Positions 21,370 through 32,677 of a DNA stretch of 64,000 nucleotides are shown here, in pieces. The notes under the pieces are model-generated. The model did no database searches, had not been told where the DNA came from, and was given only the letters and a program-made list of their open reading frames with translations. This DNA is from Stomoxys calcitrans (taxonomy: Eukaryota > Arthropoda > Insecta > Diptera > Muscidae). Position 1 is the first letter of the stretch. The number at the start of each line of letters is the position of its first letter. The position numbers and the translations under genes are program-made. The DNA is taken from contig NC_081553.1 of assembly GCF_963082655.1 (NCBI RefSeq), positions 212,136,117 through 212,200,116 of the forward strand. Reading direction: 5' to 3'.

Positions 21370-22662
21370 ATTAACAGGGTATATACTGCAGTTGTCAGAC
21401 CTACAATGCTATATGGTGTTGTGGTCTGGTGGACGACGCTTCAAAAATCCACCTACTGCTCAATACTTAACCAGATCCAAAGGATGGCTTGTTTGTGCAT
21501 CACAGCCGCATTGAGGACGACACCATCTGATGCACTGAATTTAATGCTACATTTTATGCCTCTAGACATTGTGGCTACCTAAATTGCAGCTACCACTGCC
21601 GTGAGGTAAAGGGAGCTTTCTCATTGGTTATGTGACTGCTACGAACACTGTGTTATCCTTGATACAATTTACGATGTTCCAGGCAGTGTGGATTGCACTC
21701 TAGCTGAACCGCTTTTTGATAAAAATTACTGTACCTCTATTCCTTATAGAATCGATTGGAACTACAATATCCCTGATAACAGAAGTTACATAGACTTCTA
21801 TGCGGATGGTTTCAAACTAGACGATCAGGTGGGTTTTGGGGTGTACTCTAAATATCTAGAGCAGATCATATCGAAAAGGTTACCCGAACACTGCAATGTG
21901 TATCAAACAGAGATCCTTGCAATAAGGGAGTGGTGGAATGGCTAATATATAATGTCATGACGACGATTGGCATAAATATCTTCTCAGACAGCCAGACAGC
22001 CATTAAATCGCTGGAGGACGTATTTCTGATCACAAAAATTGCCCTCAACTGTCGCAGATCTCTCAACGAGATGACTGAACAGTTAAAAATTTATCTGTTC
22101 TGGGTGCCGGGCCACAGAGATATCCCAGGGAATTGTAAAGCGGACGAGCTTCCAAGAGTAGGAACTAGCCTACACATTCCAGCTATACTGGAGTCTGTGG
22201 GTAGGCCTCTAAAGACATGTAAGCTAAATTTGCAGGACCAGTTCCGAAGGGCAACGAATGATGGATGGTCACAAAAAGGGGGCTGTGAGCATTCCAAAAC
22301 CATTTGGCCTAATTTAGATTTAAAGATGTCTACTGCCATTGGCAGCAAAGCGGACGGACATAATGACTGAGACAGACGTCTGTCCGTCCGTCATGACCGT
22401 CATGACAGGTCACTGTCTAATCGGAAGACATGCTGGCAGACTGATGATTGCCAGCAACGACTTTTGCAGAAGCTGTGAGGATATCGAGGAATAGAGAGAC
22501 TATAGAACACCTTCTGTGTGTGTGTGTCCCGTACTAACAATTAGAAGGAATTACACTTTAGGTTCTCATTCCTTTGAGAACCTGTCTGATTTAGCGGATG
22601 TAAACATTCGCAAGTTATTGGGCTTTTTAAAGCGATCTGGATGGTTCAATGGTAGGAAATAG
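21370..22662 (+). pseudogene. LINE ORF2 3' part: RT end, RNase H and zinc-knuckle tail
   Basis: The plus strand encodes the C-terminal half of a non-LTR ORF2 with RNase H, as in I/LOA-group elements. In order: the post-RT block VRPTMLYGVVVWWTTLQKST, LNQIQRMACLCITAALRTTP, RNase H motifs YADGFKLDDQVGFGVYSK (first Asp, about 21799), QTEILAIRE (Glu, about 21907), IFSDSQTAIKSL (Asp, about 21980) and WVPGHRDIPGNCKADEL (His/Asp, about 22100), then TGHCLIGRHAGRL, NDFCRSCEDIEE and TIEHLLCVC (zinc knuckle), ending LLGFLKRSGWFNGRK and a stop at about 22662. The RNase H catalytic set is preserved. Frameshifts (for example near 21938 and 22375) and stops make it inactive. Confidence 0.85.
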
Positions 22663-22762
22663 AAGGCATCTTCCTTCTTCTGTTTCTGTGGTATCACAAT
22701 GGACGAAAATGTCTAAGTAAGTCTGATGGCAGACTGTCACTTAAACCTAACCTAACCTAACA
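22663..22762 (+). mobile_element. LINE 3' untranslated tail ending in (AACCT)n
   Basis: After the ORF stop the sequence runs about 80 bp to AAACCTAACCTAACCTAAC (about 22744-22762), a short pentamer tail that probably marks the 3' end of the element. The reverse complement of a similar tail occurs at about 60315. Confidence 0.6.
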
Positions 22763-22985
22763 TGGATAGACAGACAGACGGACAGGCAGGCGGACTGACA
22801 GACGGAAAGACAGACGGATAAACGGACAGACAGACAGACAGACGGACAGACAGACGGATGGACAGACAGACGGACAGACAGACCCACATTGTACTTGTGG
22901 GGTAGGTGTAGGGTATTACACAGTCTGCACCGCCCTACTTTTGCCTATCCTTACTGCTTTCAATTTGAATTTCCTTTTTTAGGAT
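22763..22985 (+). mobile_element. (GACAGACG)n tract and INE-1-like family C 3' end
   Basis: A GACAGACGGACA microsatellite (22768-22882) is followed by GGGTAGGTGTAGGGTATTAC, CACCGCCCTACTTTTGCC and TATCCTTACTGCTTT, which is the family C 3' end (compare 31530-31601). The core is missing, so the element was reduced by internal deletion. Confidence 0.65.
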
Positions 22986-23255
22986 ATATATTTTTTCCCC
23001 TTTTTCATTGTTTCAAATTAAAATCTGAGTTAGGTTAAGATCCCTACTTAGAGCTTCTTCTTATCTTACCTAGAGTTGGGAGAAGGATGGATTTAAAATT
23101 GGGTGGTCTGAATCTTCAAACCTTGTTAGGGGCCCAAGATCTTAATGGAGAGATTCCAATGTTGATCATACTCGTAACGGATATCAAGGGGGTCTAGCTG
23201 CACTTTCTGTGAAATCGGATAATAAGTGTGCAGATATAGCAAGCAGATAAGGAGC
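22986..23255. other. Spacer with decayed INE-1-like core scrap
   Basis: Around 23120-23235 phrases such as CCCAAGATCTTAATGGAGAG and GTGAAATCGGATAATAAGTG match the family A core in minus orientation. Nothing else is recognised. Confidence 0.45.
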
Positions 23256-23645
23256 AAAGACACCTCTCGTCAGACAAAAATTACACTAAACCAGACACTA
23301 TTACTACCCATTTTGTTATATGAATCCGATCATGGATGAGGTAGTACTTGGAGTGCTTGAGAGAACAAGCCTTCGTAAAATATATGGACTAGTTTGCGTT
23401 AATGAAGAATGTAGGTGTCGTATGAACCACGAGTTGTATGACGACGACAGAATGGATGAAGAAGCTTTATCAAAAGAGTGTTTTGAAGGCGACCATAAAA
23501 AAGAACGCAAAAGGGGAAGATCAAAACTCCGATGGATTGGCCAAGTAGAGAGCTACATCTCGAAACTAGCTGTCAGAAATTGAAGAAGAAGCGCTGAAGA
23601 TCGAGGCTCTTGCGCATTTATTCAACATTCGGCTAGAGGAATACA
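23256..23645 (+). pseudogene. LINE ORF2 C-terminal remnant (RTE-like)
   Basis: The plus strand reads SRQTKITLNQTLLLPILLYE, then EVVLGVLERTSLRKIYGLVC and VNEECRCRMNHELYDDD, RMDEEALSKECFEG and KRKRGRSKLRWIGQVESYIS before a stop at 23583, with more tail in the same frame. These match the region after RT in RTE/CFDP2-like elements (ERK.LR.I.GPV, E.R.R.N.ELY, G.R.RGRP..RW). The stretch between ELYDDD and RMDEEA appears shortened by an internal deletion. It may belong to the same family as 1612-2950. Confidence 0.75.
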
Positions 23646-23790
23646 TTTTCTGTAATGGCCAATTAAAGTAAAGATTTAGTATGCAAATATAGTTCGATCT
23701 AAACAATACTCGGCAAGGATGACGAGGATTCTAACACAACTCATTGTGCTAGATTTCAGCGCAATCGGGTAATAAATGACCTTTTTATGA
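23646..23790 (-). mobile_element. INE-1-like family A core fragment interrupted by a SINE
   Basis: In minus sense this is one core unit (CTAACACAACTCATTGTGC and AATCGGGTAATAAATGACC read on plus). A SINE follows, and the 5' block of a minus element resumes at 24097, so a SINE separates the two parts. Confidence 0.6.
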
Positions 23791-24096
23791 TGCAAATGCA
23801 AATTTTGCCCATGAACTAAGGAACACTAAGGAACTGAGGCAAACTTCTCACACATCAATGTGTGCAGTCCGATTCAAGTTTAAGCTCAATGACATGGGGC
23901 CTCTTTTTTAAAGCCGAGTCCGAATGGCGTGCCGCAGTGTGACACCTCTTTGGAAAAGAGTTTTACATGGCATAGTACCTCACAAATGTTGCCAGCATTA
24001 GGAGGGAAGAACCACCGCTAAAAATTCGAACCAGGATTCGAACCCAGGCGTTCAGCGTCATAGGCGGACATGCTAACTTCTGAGCTACGGTGATCT
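23791..24096 (-). repeat. tRNA-derived SINE, near complete
   Basis: On the minus strand the head carries GTAGCTCAGAAGTTAGCATG (A-box region) and a perfect B box GGTTCGAATCC (24035-24045), then the body with GGCACGCCATTCGGACTCGG and AGGCCCC, and the 3' tail ending GGGCAAAATTTGCATTTGCA. The tRNA-like head indicates RNA polymerase III transcription in an active copy. No clear target duplication is seen. Confidence 0.85.
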
Positions 24097-24175
24097 CTGG
24101 GAAATTTGTCTATGTGTTGCAAACGGAATGACTGAATGACTATACTCTCTATCCTATGGTGGTGGGTCTTAAATC
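24097..24175 (-). mobile_element. INE-1-like 5'-block fragment
   Basis: In minus sense it begins near AGACCCACCACCATAGGATA and continues to TTCCGTTTGCAACACATAG, the first 70-80 bases of an INE-1-like element. It pairs with 23646-23790 on the other side of the SINE. Confidence 0.65.
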
Positions 24176-25228
24176 GTTTGTGGTTTGGTGGTGCGTATAC
24201 GTTATGCCGCCCTTCACACAAATTCTCCATACGCACCCACGTCCAATGCAGTGAAACAAAATAAAATTTCTTAAGAAGTTCTCATTAAAGCGTATTATTG
24301 AGGCTATTTGTAAATTTCAAAGAAATGAAATTTTTACTCTTAATGAACTTATCATCAAGTAAAATACAAATATCCAATTTAGCCAGCCTTATGTTTTTTC
24401 CATCGCATCGCATCACATCACATCCCATACCATCACTTTCTTTTTAAGACATTCGATTTTAATGAACTGTATCCGTAGCTACACCATGATGAGGAATGAG
24501 TGTCCATTTGATTTACATCAGCCACGGCATATATAAACATTTTGCAATTTATTGCTGCCTGCAGTCAGATATGTTGATGAGTCCTTTGACCTTTTTTTTT
24601 TGCCGTTTTTGCTGTGCAGGCTTCATGCTACATAATTAATGTTTCATTCAGACCAAAGAAGAAGGGCAGACGCCGATCCAACAGTGAAACTGTCCACCAC
24701 CTGAACAACGGCATAAATCTTTGTGCCACTAATTAGTGCACTTCTCTTGACATCCTTAAATAAGAAAGCCAAGATGAAGAAGAACAAGATGACGATGAAG
24801 CCGACGAGAAAACACAAAAGAGATATCATTGGCCATGTCGGTAGAAGCAGAGTGTGCAGATACTGTGGCAACGGTGTTAACGACACTCAAATAACAACGG
24901 CCAAAAGGGAAACGGGTTAAGCTTTGGCTTTTCAATTAACTTGGCCTAGATGATGAGAAGGAGGAAGGCTGTTGACAATATATCTGGTAATTAACCTCCA
25001 TTGACCAGTGGAAACCGCCAGAATCTTTAACATGGCTAATTATGGCCACAAGGATGAAGGCATTGCTTGTTGATCCCATTGATAAAGTGTTGATGAAATG
25101 AAAAGGCTTAGCAGGTGACGGTGAATTGGGAATTGTTGGGCTTGTTGGTGAAGTGGAAGCAAAGACATTTCTCATTAAAAGATATCAGGATGAGCGCAAA
25201 TAACAATCAGCATTGGGGTTTTCTAATA
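24176..25228. other. Unique spacer
   Basis: No recognised repeat or gene. A short CATCGCATCGCATCACATCA tract is present at about 24406. Frames of about 80 codons show no motif. Confidence 0.5.
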
Positions 25229-26961
25229 AACAAAATTTTGTAAGACCATTAAGGAAAGGCAAAAGTGGGACGGAGCCGACTATATAATACCCTACACCTA
25301 GCCTACAATTTTTAATTCGGGCAAAAGATACATGTATATGAGAGTTATTTCAAAATCTGAACCGACTTTTTTCGAACAGATCGGTTGAAAATTGTTGCCT
25401 CTACGGTCATTTAAGTGGAAATCGGGTGATACATATACATGGGAGTTATATCCAAATCTGAACCGATTTTGATGAAATTTTGCAGATATATTAAAATTAG
25501 TAACAAAACAATTCGTGCCAAATTTTATGCAGATCGGTTGAAAATTTTAGCTACTACGGTAATTTAAATGAAAATCGGGAGATACATATATATGGGAGCT
25601 ACATCCAAATCTGAACCGATTTTGATGAATTTTTGCAAATCTGTTAGGATCGGTAACAAAACTGTTCGTGACGAATTTTGTGCAGATTGGTTGAAAATTG
25701 TAGCCTCTACGGTCATTTAAGTGGAAATCGAGCGATACATATACATGGGAGTTATATCCAAATCTGAACCGATTTTGATGAAATTTTGCAGATACATTTA
25801 AGATCAGTAACAAAACTGTCCATGACGAATTTTGCGCAGATCGGTTGAGAATTGTAGCTACTACGGCCATTTAAATGCAAATCGGGCGATACATATATAT
25901 GGGAGCTATACCTAAATCTGAACCGATTTTGATGAAATTTTGCAGATACATTAAGATCAGTAACAAAACAATTTATGCCAAATTGTGTGCAGATTAATTG
26001 AAATTTTTAGTAACTCCGGCCATTTAAGTGAAAATCGGGCGTTATATATATATGGGAGCTATATTTAAATCTGAACCGATTTTGATGAAATCTCGTAGAC
26101 ACGTTAAGATCTGTAACAAAACAATCCGTGCCAAATTTTGTGCAGATTGGTTGAAAATTGTAGCTACTACGGCCATTTAAGTCCAAATTGGGCGGTACAT
26201 ATATATGGAAGCTATATCCAAATCTGAACCGATTTCGATGAATTTTTGCAAATATGTTAGGATCAGTAACAAAACAGTCCGGGACAAATTTTGTGCAGAT
26301 CGGTTGAAAATAGTAGCTACTACGGCCATTTAAGTGCAAATCGGGCGATACATATATATGGAAGCTATATCTAACTCTGAACCGATTTTGATGAAATTTT
26401 GCAGATATTTTAAGATCAGTAACAAAACAATTCGTGCCGAATTTTGAGCAGATCGGTTGAAAATTGTTGCTACTACGGACATTTAAGTGGAAATCGGGCG
26501 ATACATATACATGGGAGCTATATCCAAATCTGAACCGATTTTGATGAAATCTTGCAAGCACGTTAAGATCAGTAACAAAACAATCGGTGCCAAATTTTGT
26601 GCAGATTGGTTGAAAATTGTAGCTACTACGGCCATTTAAGTGCAAATCGGGCGGTACATATATATGGGAGCTATATCCAAATCTGAACCGATTTTTACCA
26701 AAATCAATAGGATTTGTCCAAGGACCAAAAAATTTATATTTGCAAAATTTCGTGGCGATTAGACAACAAATAAGACCTGCACTTTTATTACAAGAATACA
26801 TTCCACAGATGGACAGACGTACATGGCTAAATCGAATCAGAAAGTGATTCTAAGTCGATCGGTATACTTATCAATGGGTCTAGCTCTTCTCATTTTTAGT
26901 GTTGCAAACAAATGCACAAACTTATAATACCGTGTAAAACAGTGGTGGCAGAGGGCATAAA
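25229..26961 (-). mobile_element. INE-1-like family C, copy 2 (complete)
   Basis: In minus orientation it starts TTTTATGCCCTCTGCCACCAC, with TAAGTTTGTGCATTTGTTTG, GACCCATTGATAAGTATACC and TTAGCCATGTACGTCTGTCC, and ends in CGGCTCCGTCCCACTTTTGC and CTTTCCTTAATGG. Core landmarks (AAATCTGAACCG read on plus) are at 25454, 25607, 25760, 25914, 26067, 26220, 26373, 26526 and 26679, a step of 153 bp with one of 154. Because 153 is a multiple of three, a 264-codon frame stays open on the minus strand. It is not a gene. Confidence 0.83.
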
Positions 26962-28571
26962 AATCAAAGGAATTTTATTTCAGTTATAGGCATAGAAGAC
27001 ATTGACGGCTATGCCTATAAGAGGACATTTTTGGCCACTGTGCCGGAGGTTATGAATGGTGCTCAGCCACAAGGGCAGTGAGTTGTGGCCTTAGTGCAAA
27101 TGCATGAATGAAGGAACTGTTTCTTTTCACAAGTGGGAGTAAAGTTTAAAGCTCCGTCCTGGCCAGTTATAAAAAAATCAATAAGTAGCACACCCATTTC
27201 TATGATATCTGAACTTCCACAGCAGATGTTTTTTTTTTTTGTTGTAGCCACAGAGTATGTGTAGTGATCCTCGTCAAACTCCTTAAGATGAGAAAGTTCG
27301 TTCCGGTCCATAGGACTGATCGCTGAGGAAATGTAATAGCCATTGTTCATTTACAGGTGCCAATAAACTCGCCTTGTCATATTGACCATCATAGGCCCTC
27401 AGTATTTAAGCAAGAGCCGGTGCAGCCTGGCCTCTCACTTAGACTCTCCACTCGATACCGCTGATTGTCCACGACTGCAGTTGCAGTTACTCTGTATACA
27501 CAGCAAAACACAATCCGCAACCTGTGGACACGCCCAGTAGCTCTCAACTGAGCTTCTCGCGATAACTCCAACTAACCACACAAATCGGAGCTAAAAGTTC
27601 CAGCTTGTATGGTGTTCACAGATGGTGCTATCCATTAGCTTCAGACAGACGGAATTTCGTTGTGTACTAACCATAATCAAATTCTGTCTTCTTACAGAAG
27701 CTTTTTTATACCATCAGCTTGAGGAAGACATGGCCAGCCTTCTTGCGAGATATCCATCTTCTCTTTCCTTTTAATTTTCTTAATCTTTGATTTTTCCCTT
27801 TCTCACAGTGATATCAAATGCAATTTCAAATAATCCCTTACTTCTTGGTAGCGAAAACAACACTCCCTCGTATAGCGTCTTGGCTAATGATTTCCTTTGA
27901 CATACTTTGAAGTTTTATTTCCGTTTCGTTCTACTATTCTATGGCTGCAATACTTTTCTTATTTGGAAAGAAATATCAACACTAAAAATGTATTCTTTCC
28001 ATTCTCTAATCTCGGCATTATGAAATTTAACATCCGCTCAACAATATTAATATCCTTTGTCATTACATCACCACCACCATCACCACCATCACCGCCACCA
28101 ACGCCACATCAAAGTGACAATAGCATGAAAACAAACAGAATAAACGAAAGTGCTATGACCGTAACGTCACTTCCGCCAACCATGGCGTTCTCTTTCCCTG
28201 TGTATGCCATTGTTTCGTTCTGCTCATTGACCACCAAAAAAAAACCACATGCTGTATGGCTGTTGGACGTTTGTTGAATTGGATTTTGTCATGTTGCGGT
28301 GACATATATCGTTAGAACTGACATTCATACAAAAATTGGCATTATCAAAGGAGGATGCATGCAACAAGTTGCATCATTGCTGGCAACAGCCAGAAAATGA
28401 AAATCCTGGCCAGCATATGCTGGATGGTTTGGAGAAATTTAATCCATTACAATGGATGGGAAATGAGTTCATTAAAGTTTATAATGAAATTCTTTCTCAT
28501 TTTGTTGAGGGTTGAATGGCCTGACTGTAAAGGGCATTCTGTAGAAACTTGCTTTCAAATACTTCAAAGCA
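26962..28571. other. Unique spacer, some unassigned repeat-like DNA
   Basis: Contains a poly(T) tract near 27230, a (CCA)n-type tract at about 28065-28105, and a more GC-balanced segment (27400-27660) whose minus frame reads RVESLSERPGCTGSCLNTEG. That segment could be a fragment of a mobile element I do not recognise. No gene can be supported. Confidence 0.4.
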
Positions 28572-29950
28572 AGCCAGATTGTAGAAGGATGTTGAAGGAC
28601 TAACACAACTCACTGTCCTAAATTTCGGCGATATTGGACAATAAATGCGCCTTCTATGGGCCTAAGACCTTAAATCGAAAGATCGGTCTGTTTAGCAGCT
28701 ATATCCAAATCTTGACCGATCTGGGCTAAATTGCAGGCAAATGTCGAGTGGCCTAACGCAACTCATAGTCTCAAAATTTCGGCGAAATCGGACACTAAAT
28801 GCACCATGTATGGTCCCAAGACCTTAAAGCTAGAGATCGGTCTATATGATAGCTATATCCAAATCAGGACCGATCTGGGCAAACTTGAGGAACGATGTCG
28901 AGTGGCCTAGCACAACTCACTGTATCAAATTTCGTCAACATCGGGCAATAAATGCACCATGTATGGTCCCAAGACCTAAAAGCTAGAGATCGGTGTATAT
29001 GGTGCCTATATCCAAATCTGAACCGATCTGGGCAAAATTGAGGAAAGATGTCGAGTGGCCTAACACAACTCACTGTATCAAATTTCGTCAACATCGGACA
29101 ATAAATCCGCCTTTTATTGACCCAAAACCTTAAATCGAAAGATCGGCAGCTAAATCCAAATCAGAGCCGATCTGGATCAAATTGAAGAGGGATATAGAAG
29201 GGTAAAACACAACTCACTGTCCCATATTTCGGCGAAATCCGACAATAAATGCGCCTTTTATGAACCCAAGACCTTAAATCGGCGGATCTTTCTATATGGC
29301 AACTATATCCAAATTTGGACCGATCTAAGACAAAATAAAGAAGGATGTTGAAGGGCCTAATAAAACTCACTGTCCCAAATTTCGGCGAAATCCGACAATT
29401 AATGCGCCTTTTATGAACCCAAGACCTTTAATCGGCAGATAGTTCTAAATGGCAGCTATATCCAAATCTTTACCGATCTGGGCCAAATTGAAGAAGGAGG
29501 TCGAAAGGCCTAACACAACTCACTGTCCCATATTTCGAGGAAATCAATGCACCAAATTGAAGAAAGATGTCGAGTAGCCTAACACAACTCACTGTCCTAA
29601 ATTTCAGCAAAATCGGATAATAAATGTGGCTTTAATGGGCCTAACGCCTTAAATCGGTGGATCGGTCTATATGGGGGCTATATCAAGATATTGTCGGATA
29701 TACCCATCTTCGAACTAAACCTGCCTATGGACAATAAAAGAATCTTTGCAAAGTTTCAGCTCAATGTCTCAATTTTCAAAGACTGTAGGGTGATCTCAAA
29801 GACAGACGGACGGACATGGCTAGATGGACTTAGATTTTTACGACGATCAAGAATACATAATACATTTTTAAGAGTTGGGAATGGATATTTCGATGACGAC
29901 GGAATGACAAAATGAATAAACCCCCATCCTTTGGTGGTGGGTATAAAAAT
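28572..29950 (-). mobile_element. INE-1-like family A, copy 5 (3'-truncated)
   Basis: The element's 5' end is at 29950 on the minus strand (TTTTTATACCCACCACCAAA), followed by the block with TTTTGTCATTCCGTCGTC, GTATTCTTGATCGTCGT, CATGTCCGTCCGTCTGTC, and a core of about eight units with steps of 153-154 bp (landmarks 28707, 28861, 29014). The units vary and one has lost part of its length near 29540. The 3' hairpin is missing, so the copy ends inside a unit. Confidence 0.8.
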
Positions 29951-30227
29951 ATATCAACAAGTTTTATTTGTGTACCTTACTTCAATCCAAATTTCCTATA
30001 TTGAGCTAGATTTTTTCTAAGACAGTTGTATTCTTTGGTATTTTTCAGCCCATTCGTCGTTAATGGGTTAATAAAATCAAAAGCAGTACGTTTCTTAGAA
30101 TTTGTCTAATTTGCTATGTGAGTGTATGTTATTTAATTTTCCTCTGTGTTGTATGATAAATAATGAAATTTTGTTACTCATACGCAACCACACACACACA
30201 TCGATATTGTAGAACATTCCAAACTAG
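29951..30227. other. Spacer with a 22-bp motif shared with 14108-14129
   Basis: Positions 30052-30073 nearly repeat ATTCGTCGTTA...GGGTTAATA from 14108. A short (CA)n run occurs at about 30188-30200. Nothing else is recognised. Confidence 0.4.
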
Positions 30228-31601
30228 TGATTATAGCCTACTCCACCACTGTGGTACGGGGTATTAAAACTTAATGCATTAGTTTGTAACACCCAGAAGG
30301 AAGGGAGAGATAGACCCATTGATAAGTATACCGAACGACTCAGAATCACTGTCTGTCTGTCCACGTTAATTTGTTTACAAAATACAGGTCGCAATTTTCG
30401 TCCTATCGTCATCAAATTTGCTACAGGTAAATTTTTCGGCCTGGGGATGAAGCCTATTGAAATTGGAAAAAATCGGTTCCGTTTTGGATATAGCTCCCAT
30501 ATATATGCTCGTCCGATTTGCAGTAATATTGCAATAAAATAGTCATTTGTTAACCGATTCTCTCGAAATTTGGTAGGAAAGGTTTTCTCACGACTCTCAA
30601 TATTACTGATGAATTTCATACAAATCGGTTCAGATTTAGATATAGCTCCCATATATATGTTCGTCAGATTTTGACTAATATTGCAATAATGTAGTCATTT
30701 GTTAACCGATTCTTTTGAAATTTGGCAGGAAGGATTTCCTTAAAGCTCTTAATATTGCTGGTGAATTTCAAAGAAATCGGTTCTGATTTGGATATAGCTC
30801 CCTTATATATGTTCGTCCGATTTTGAGAAATATTCCAATAATATGGTCGTTTGTTAACCGATTCTGCCGAAATTCGCCAGGAAGGGGTTTCTCTGTGCTC
30901 TCGACATTACTGGTGAATTTCATAGAAATCGGTTCAGATTTATATATAGCTCTCATATATACATAACTCCCGATTTTCTCCTCTAGAGCCACTGTAAGCG
31001 CATTTATTGACCAATTTTGGCAAAATTTTGCAGAACGCTTTCCTCGATGCTTACTACAGTATCTGAGAAGTTTGTTCGAAATCGGTTTAGAATTAGATAT
31101 AGCTCTCATATATATGTTCGTCAGATTTTGAGAAATATTGCAATAAATTGCTCATTTGTTAACCGATTCTACTGAAATTTGGCAGGAGGAAGTTTCTCTT
31201 GACTCTCGACATTAGTAGTGAATTTCATAGAAATCGGTTCAGATTTAGATATAGCTCTCATGCATATATATCGCCCGATTTTCACTCCTAGAGCCACTGC
31301 AAGCTCATTTATTGACCAATCTTGCCAAAATTGTGCATAAGGCTTACCTCGACGACTATCATAATATCTAGGAAGTTTGCTTGAAATTGGTTCAGAATAG
31401 CCCCCATACATATGTTCACCAGATTTTGAGTATTTTGCAAAAATTTTGTCAATTGTCAACCGTCTTCATTACAGTTTGAACATATTTGCTCGAAATGTCA
31501 ATTGGTTCGGATTAAGAGAGAGCTCCCACTTTGTACCTATAGGATAGGTGTAGGGTAGTAAATAGTCGGCACCGCTCAACTTTGCCTTTCCTTGCTGCTT
31601 T
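30228..31601 (+). mobile_element. INE-1-like family C, copy 3
   Basis: Begins near ACTCCACCACTGTGGTACGG with GGTATTAAAACTTAATGCAT, GTTTGTAACACCCAGAAGG and TAGACCCATTGATAAGTATA, then CTGTCTGTCTGTCCACGTTA, a core of alternating GGATATAGCTCCCATATATA and ACTCCTAGAGCCACTGCAAG units, and ends GGTGTAGGGTAGTAAATAG, CGGCACCGCTCAACTTTGCC and TTTCCTTGCTGC. It is in the opposite orientation to copies 1 and 2. Confidence 0.78.
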
Positions 31602-32431
31602 AAAATTTGAAATTGAGGGAGGTTGAATAAGCACATAACTGGTCCATTCTGCTCTGACATCAATGTGAAATCACATTTTCCATTTTACCACATTGATGCA
31701 TAATAACAGCAATCCCCCATTAACAAATGCTTAGCAAAAGGTGGATCATCCATGTTCAGTCTCTCATAAAATAATTTTGAAAATGTGATTATTTTATGCT
31801 TGGCATTATGACATACTGTACATATAATAATTATTTTAATAATCTAAAGTCTGTGTATCCTTCTGTTGAGGTCTATTTTACTTTACCTTGTCTTCTTATG
31901 CTTATATTTGAACATTTTGGTGCATATATTTAAACTCCCTTGGTCTGCTGAAAACTTTGGTATGATATTTGCTTAACATGTTCACTGAAGCTGATTAAAA
32001 TTTTCCTTTTCATTTCAAAATCCTTTTCTTCGGAAAGAAGCGCATGATTTTTGGGGGCGGTAGACAAAAAGTCACCATAAGGAAAACTTAAAATCATGCC
32101 TTTAGCTTTTAAGACATCATTAACTCATACCACTCATTGCTCTTGCCCCATAGGAGAGTAGCGAAATGGCTATGCAAAATATGCATATTTTTAAATTATC
32201 CATAATGACACAACTTTGTGTTCTACACGACCTGGCCAATTATTAACATAAGCACTGCAACACTTTGTGGCCACACTGCTCTCATAGAGAAATTTAAGAA
32301 CTTTCTTGCAGTTCGGAAATCCTAAGCAGCCATAATACTATGAAAGGTTTTTGGTGCAGTGTTGCCGTGTGTATTTCCTAAAATGAAGGCAAAGGATTGG
32401 TTGGTTAAAACAGCTCAATCGTAATGATAAC
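31602..32431. other. Unique AT-rich spacer
   Basis: No repeats or motifs recognised. Confidence 0.5.
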
Positions 32432-32677
32432 TGCAAATGCAAATGAAAATTTGCCCATGAACATTCCATTAAAGAAGAGATACAAACTTCCCATATATCA
32501 ATGAGTGCTCTCTGATTCAATTTAAGGGCTGGTTAATTGATAAGGGGCCTCCTTTTTATAGCCGAGTCCAAACGGCGTGCCCAAGTGTGACATCTCTTTG
32601 GGGAGAAGTTTTTACATGGCAAAGTACCTCACAAATGTGGCCAGCATTAGGAGGGGATAGCCATCGCTGAAAAATTG
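32432..32677 (-). repeat. tRNA-derived SINE, 5'-truncated
   Basis: Body and tail are present in minus orientation (tail CATTTGCATTTGCAG-like at the left, GGCACGCCGTTTGGACTCGG, CTAATGCTGGCCACATTTG), but the tRNA-like head is lost. It stops exactly where the family B element at 32676 starts, so the element insertion or a deletion removed the head. Confidence 0.8.

Noticed and set aside
22744..22762. Telomeric repeat
   Set aside because: Only three units, at the end of a LINE; flies lack TTAGG telomeres.
24035..24096. Possible tRNA gene with good A and B boxes
   Set aside because: The tRNA-like part continues into the SINE body shared by many copies and does not fold into a full tRNA with an acceptor stem.
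26007..26801. 264-codon minus-strand frame with repeated FHQNRFRFGYSSHIYV
   Set aside because: It is the core array of a family C element; the 153-bp unit is divisible by three, so a frame free of stops stays open.
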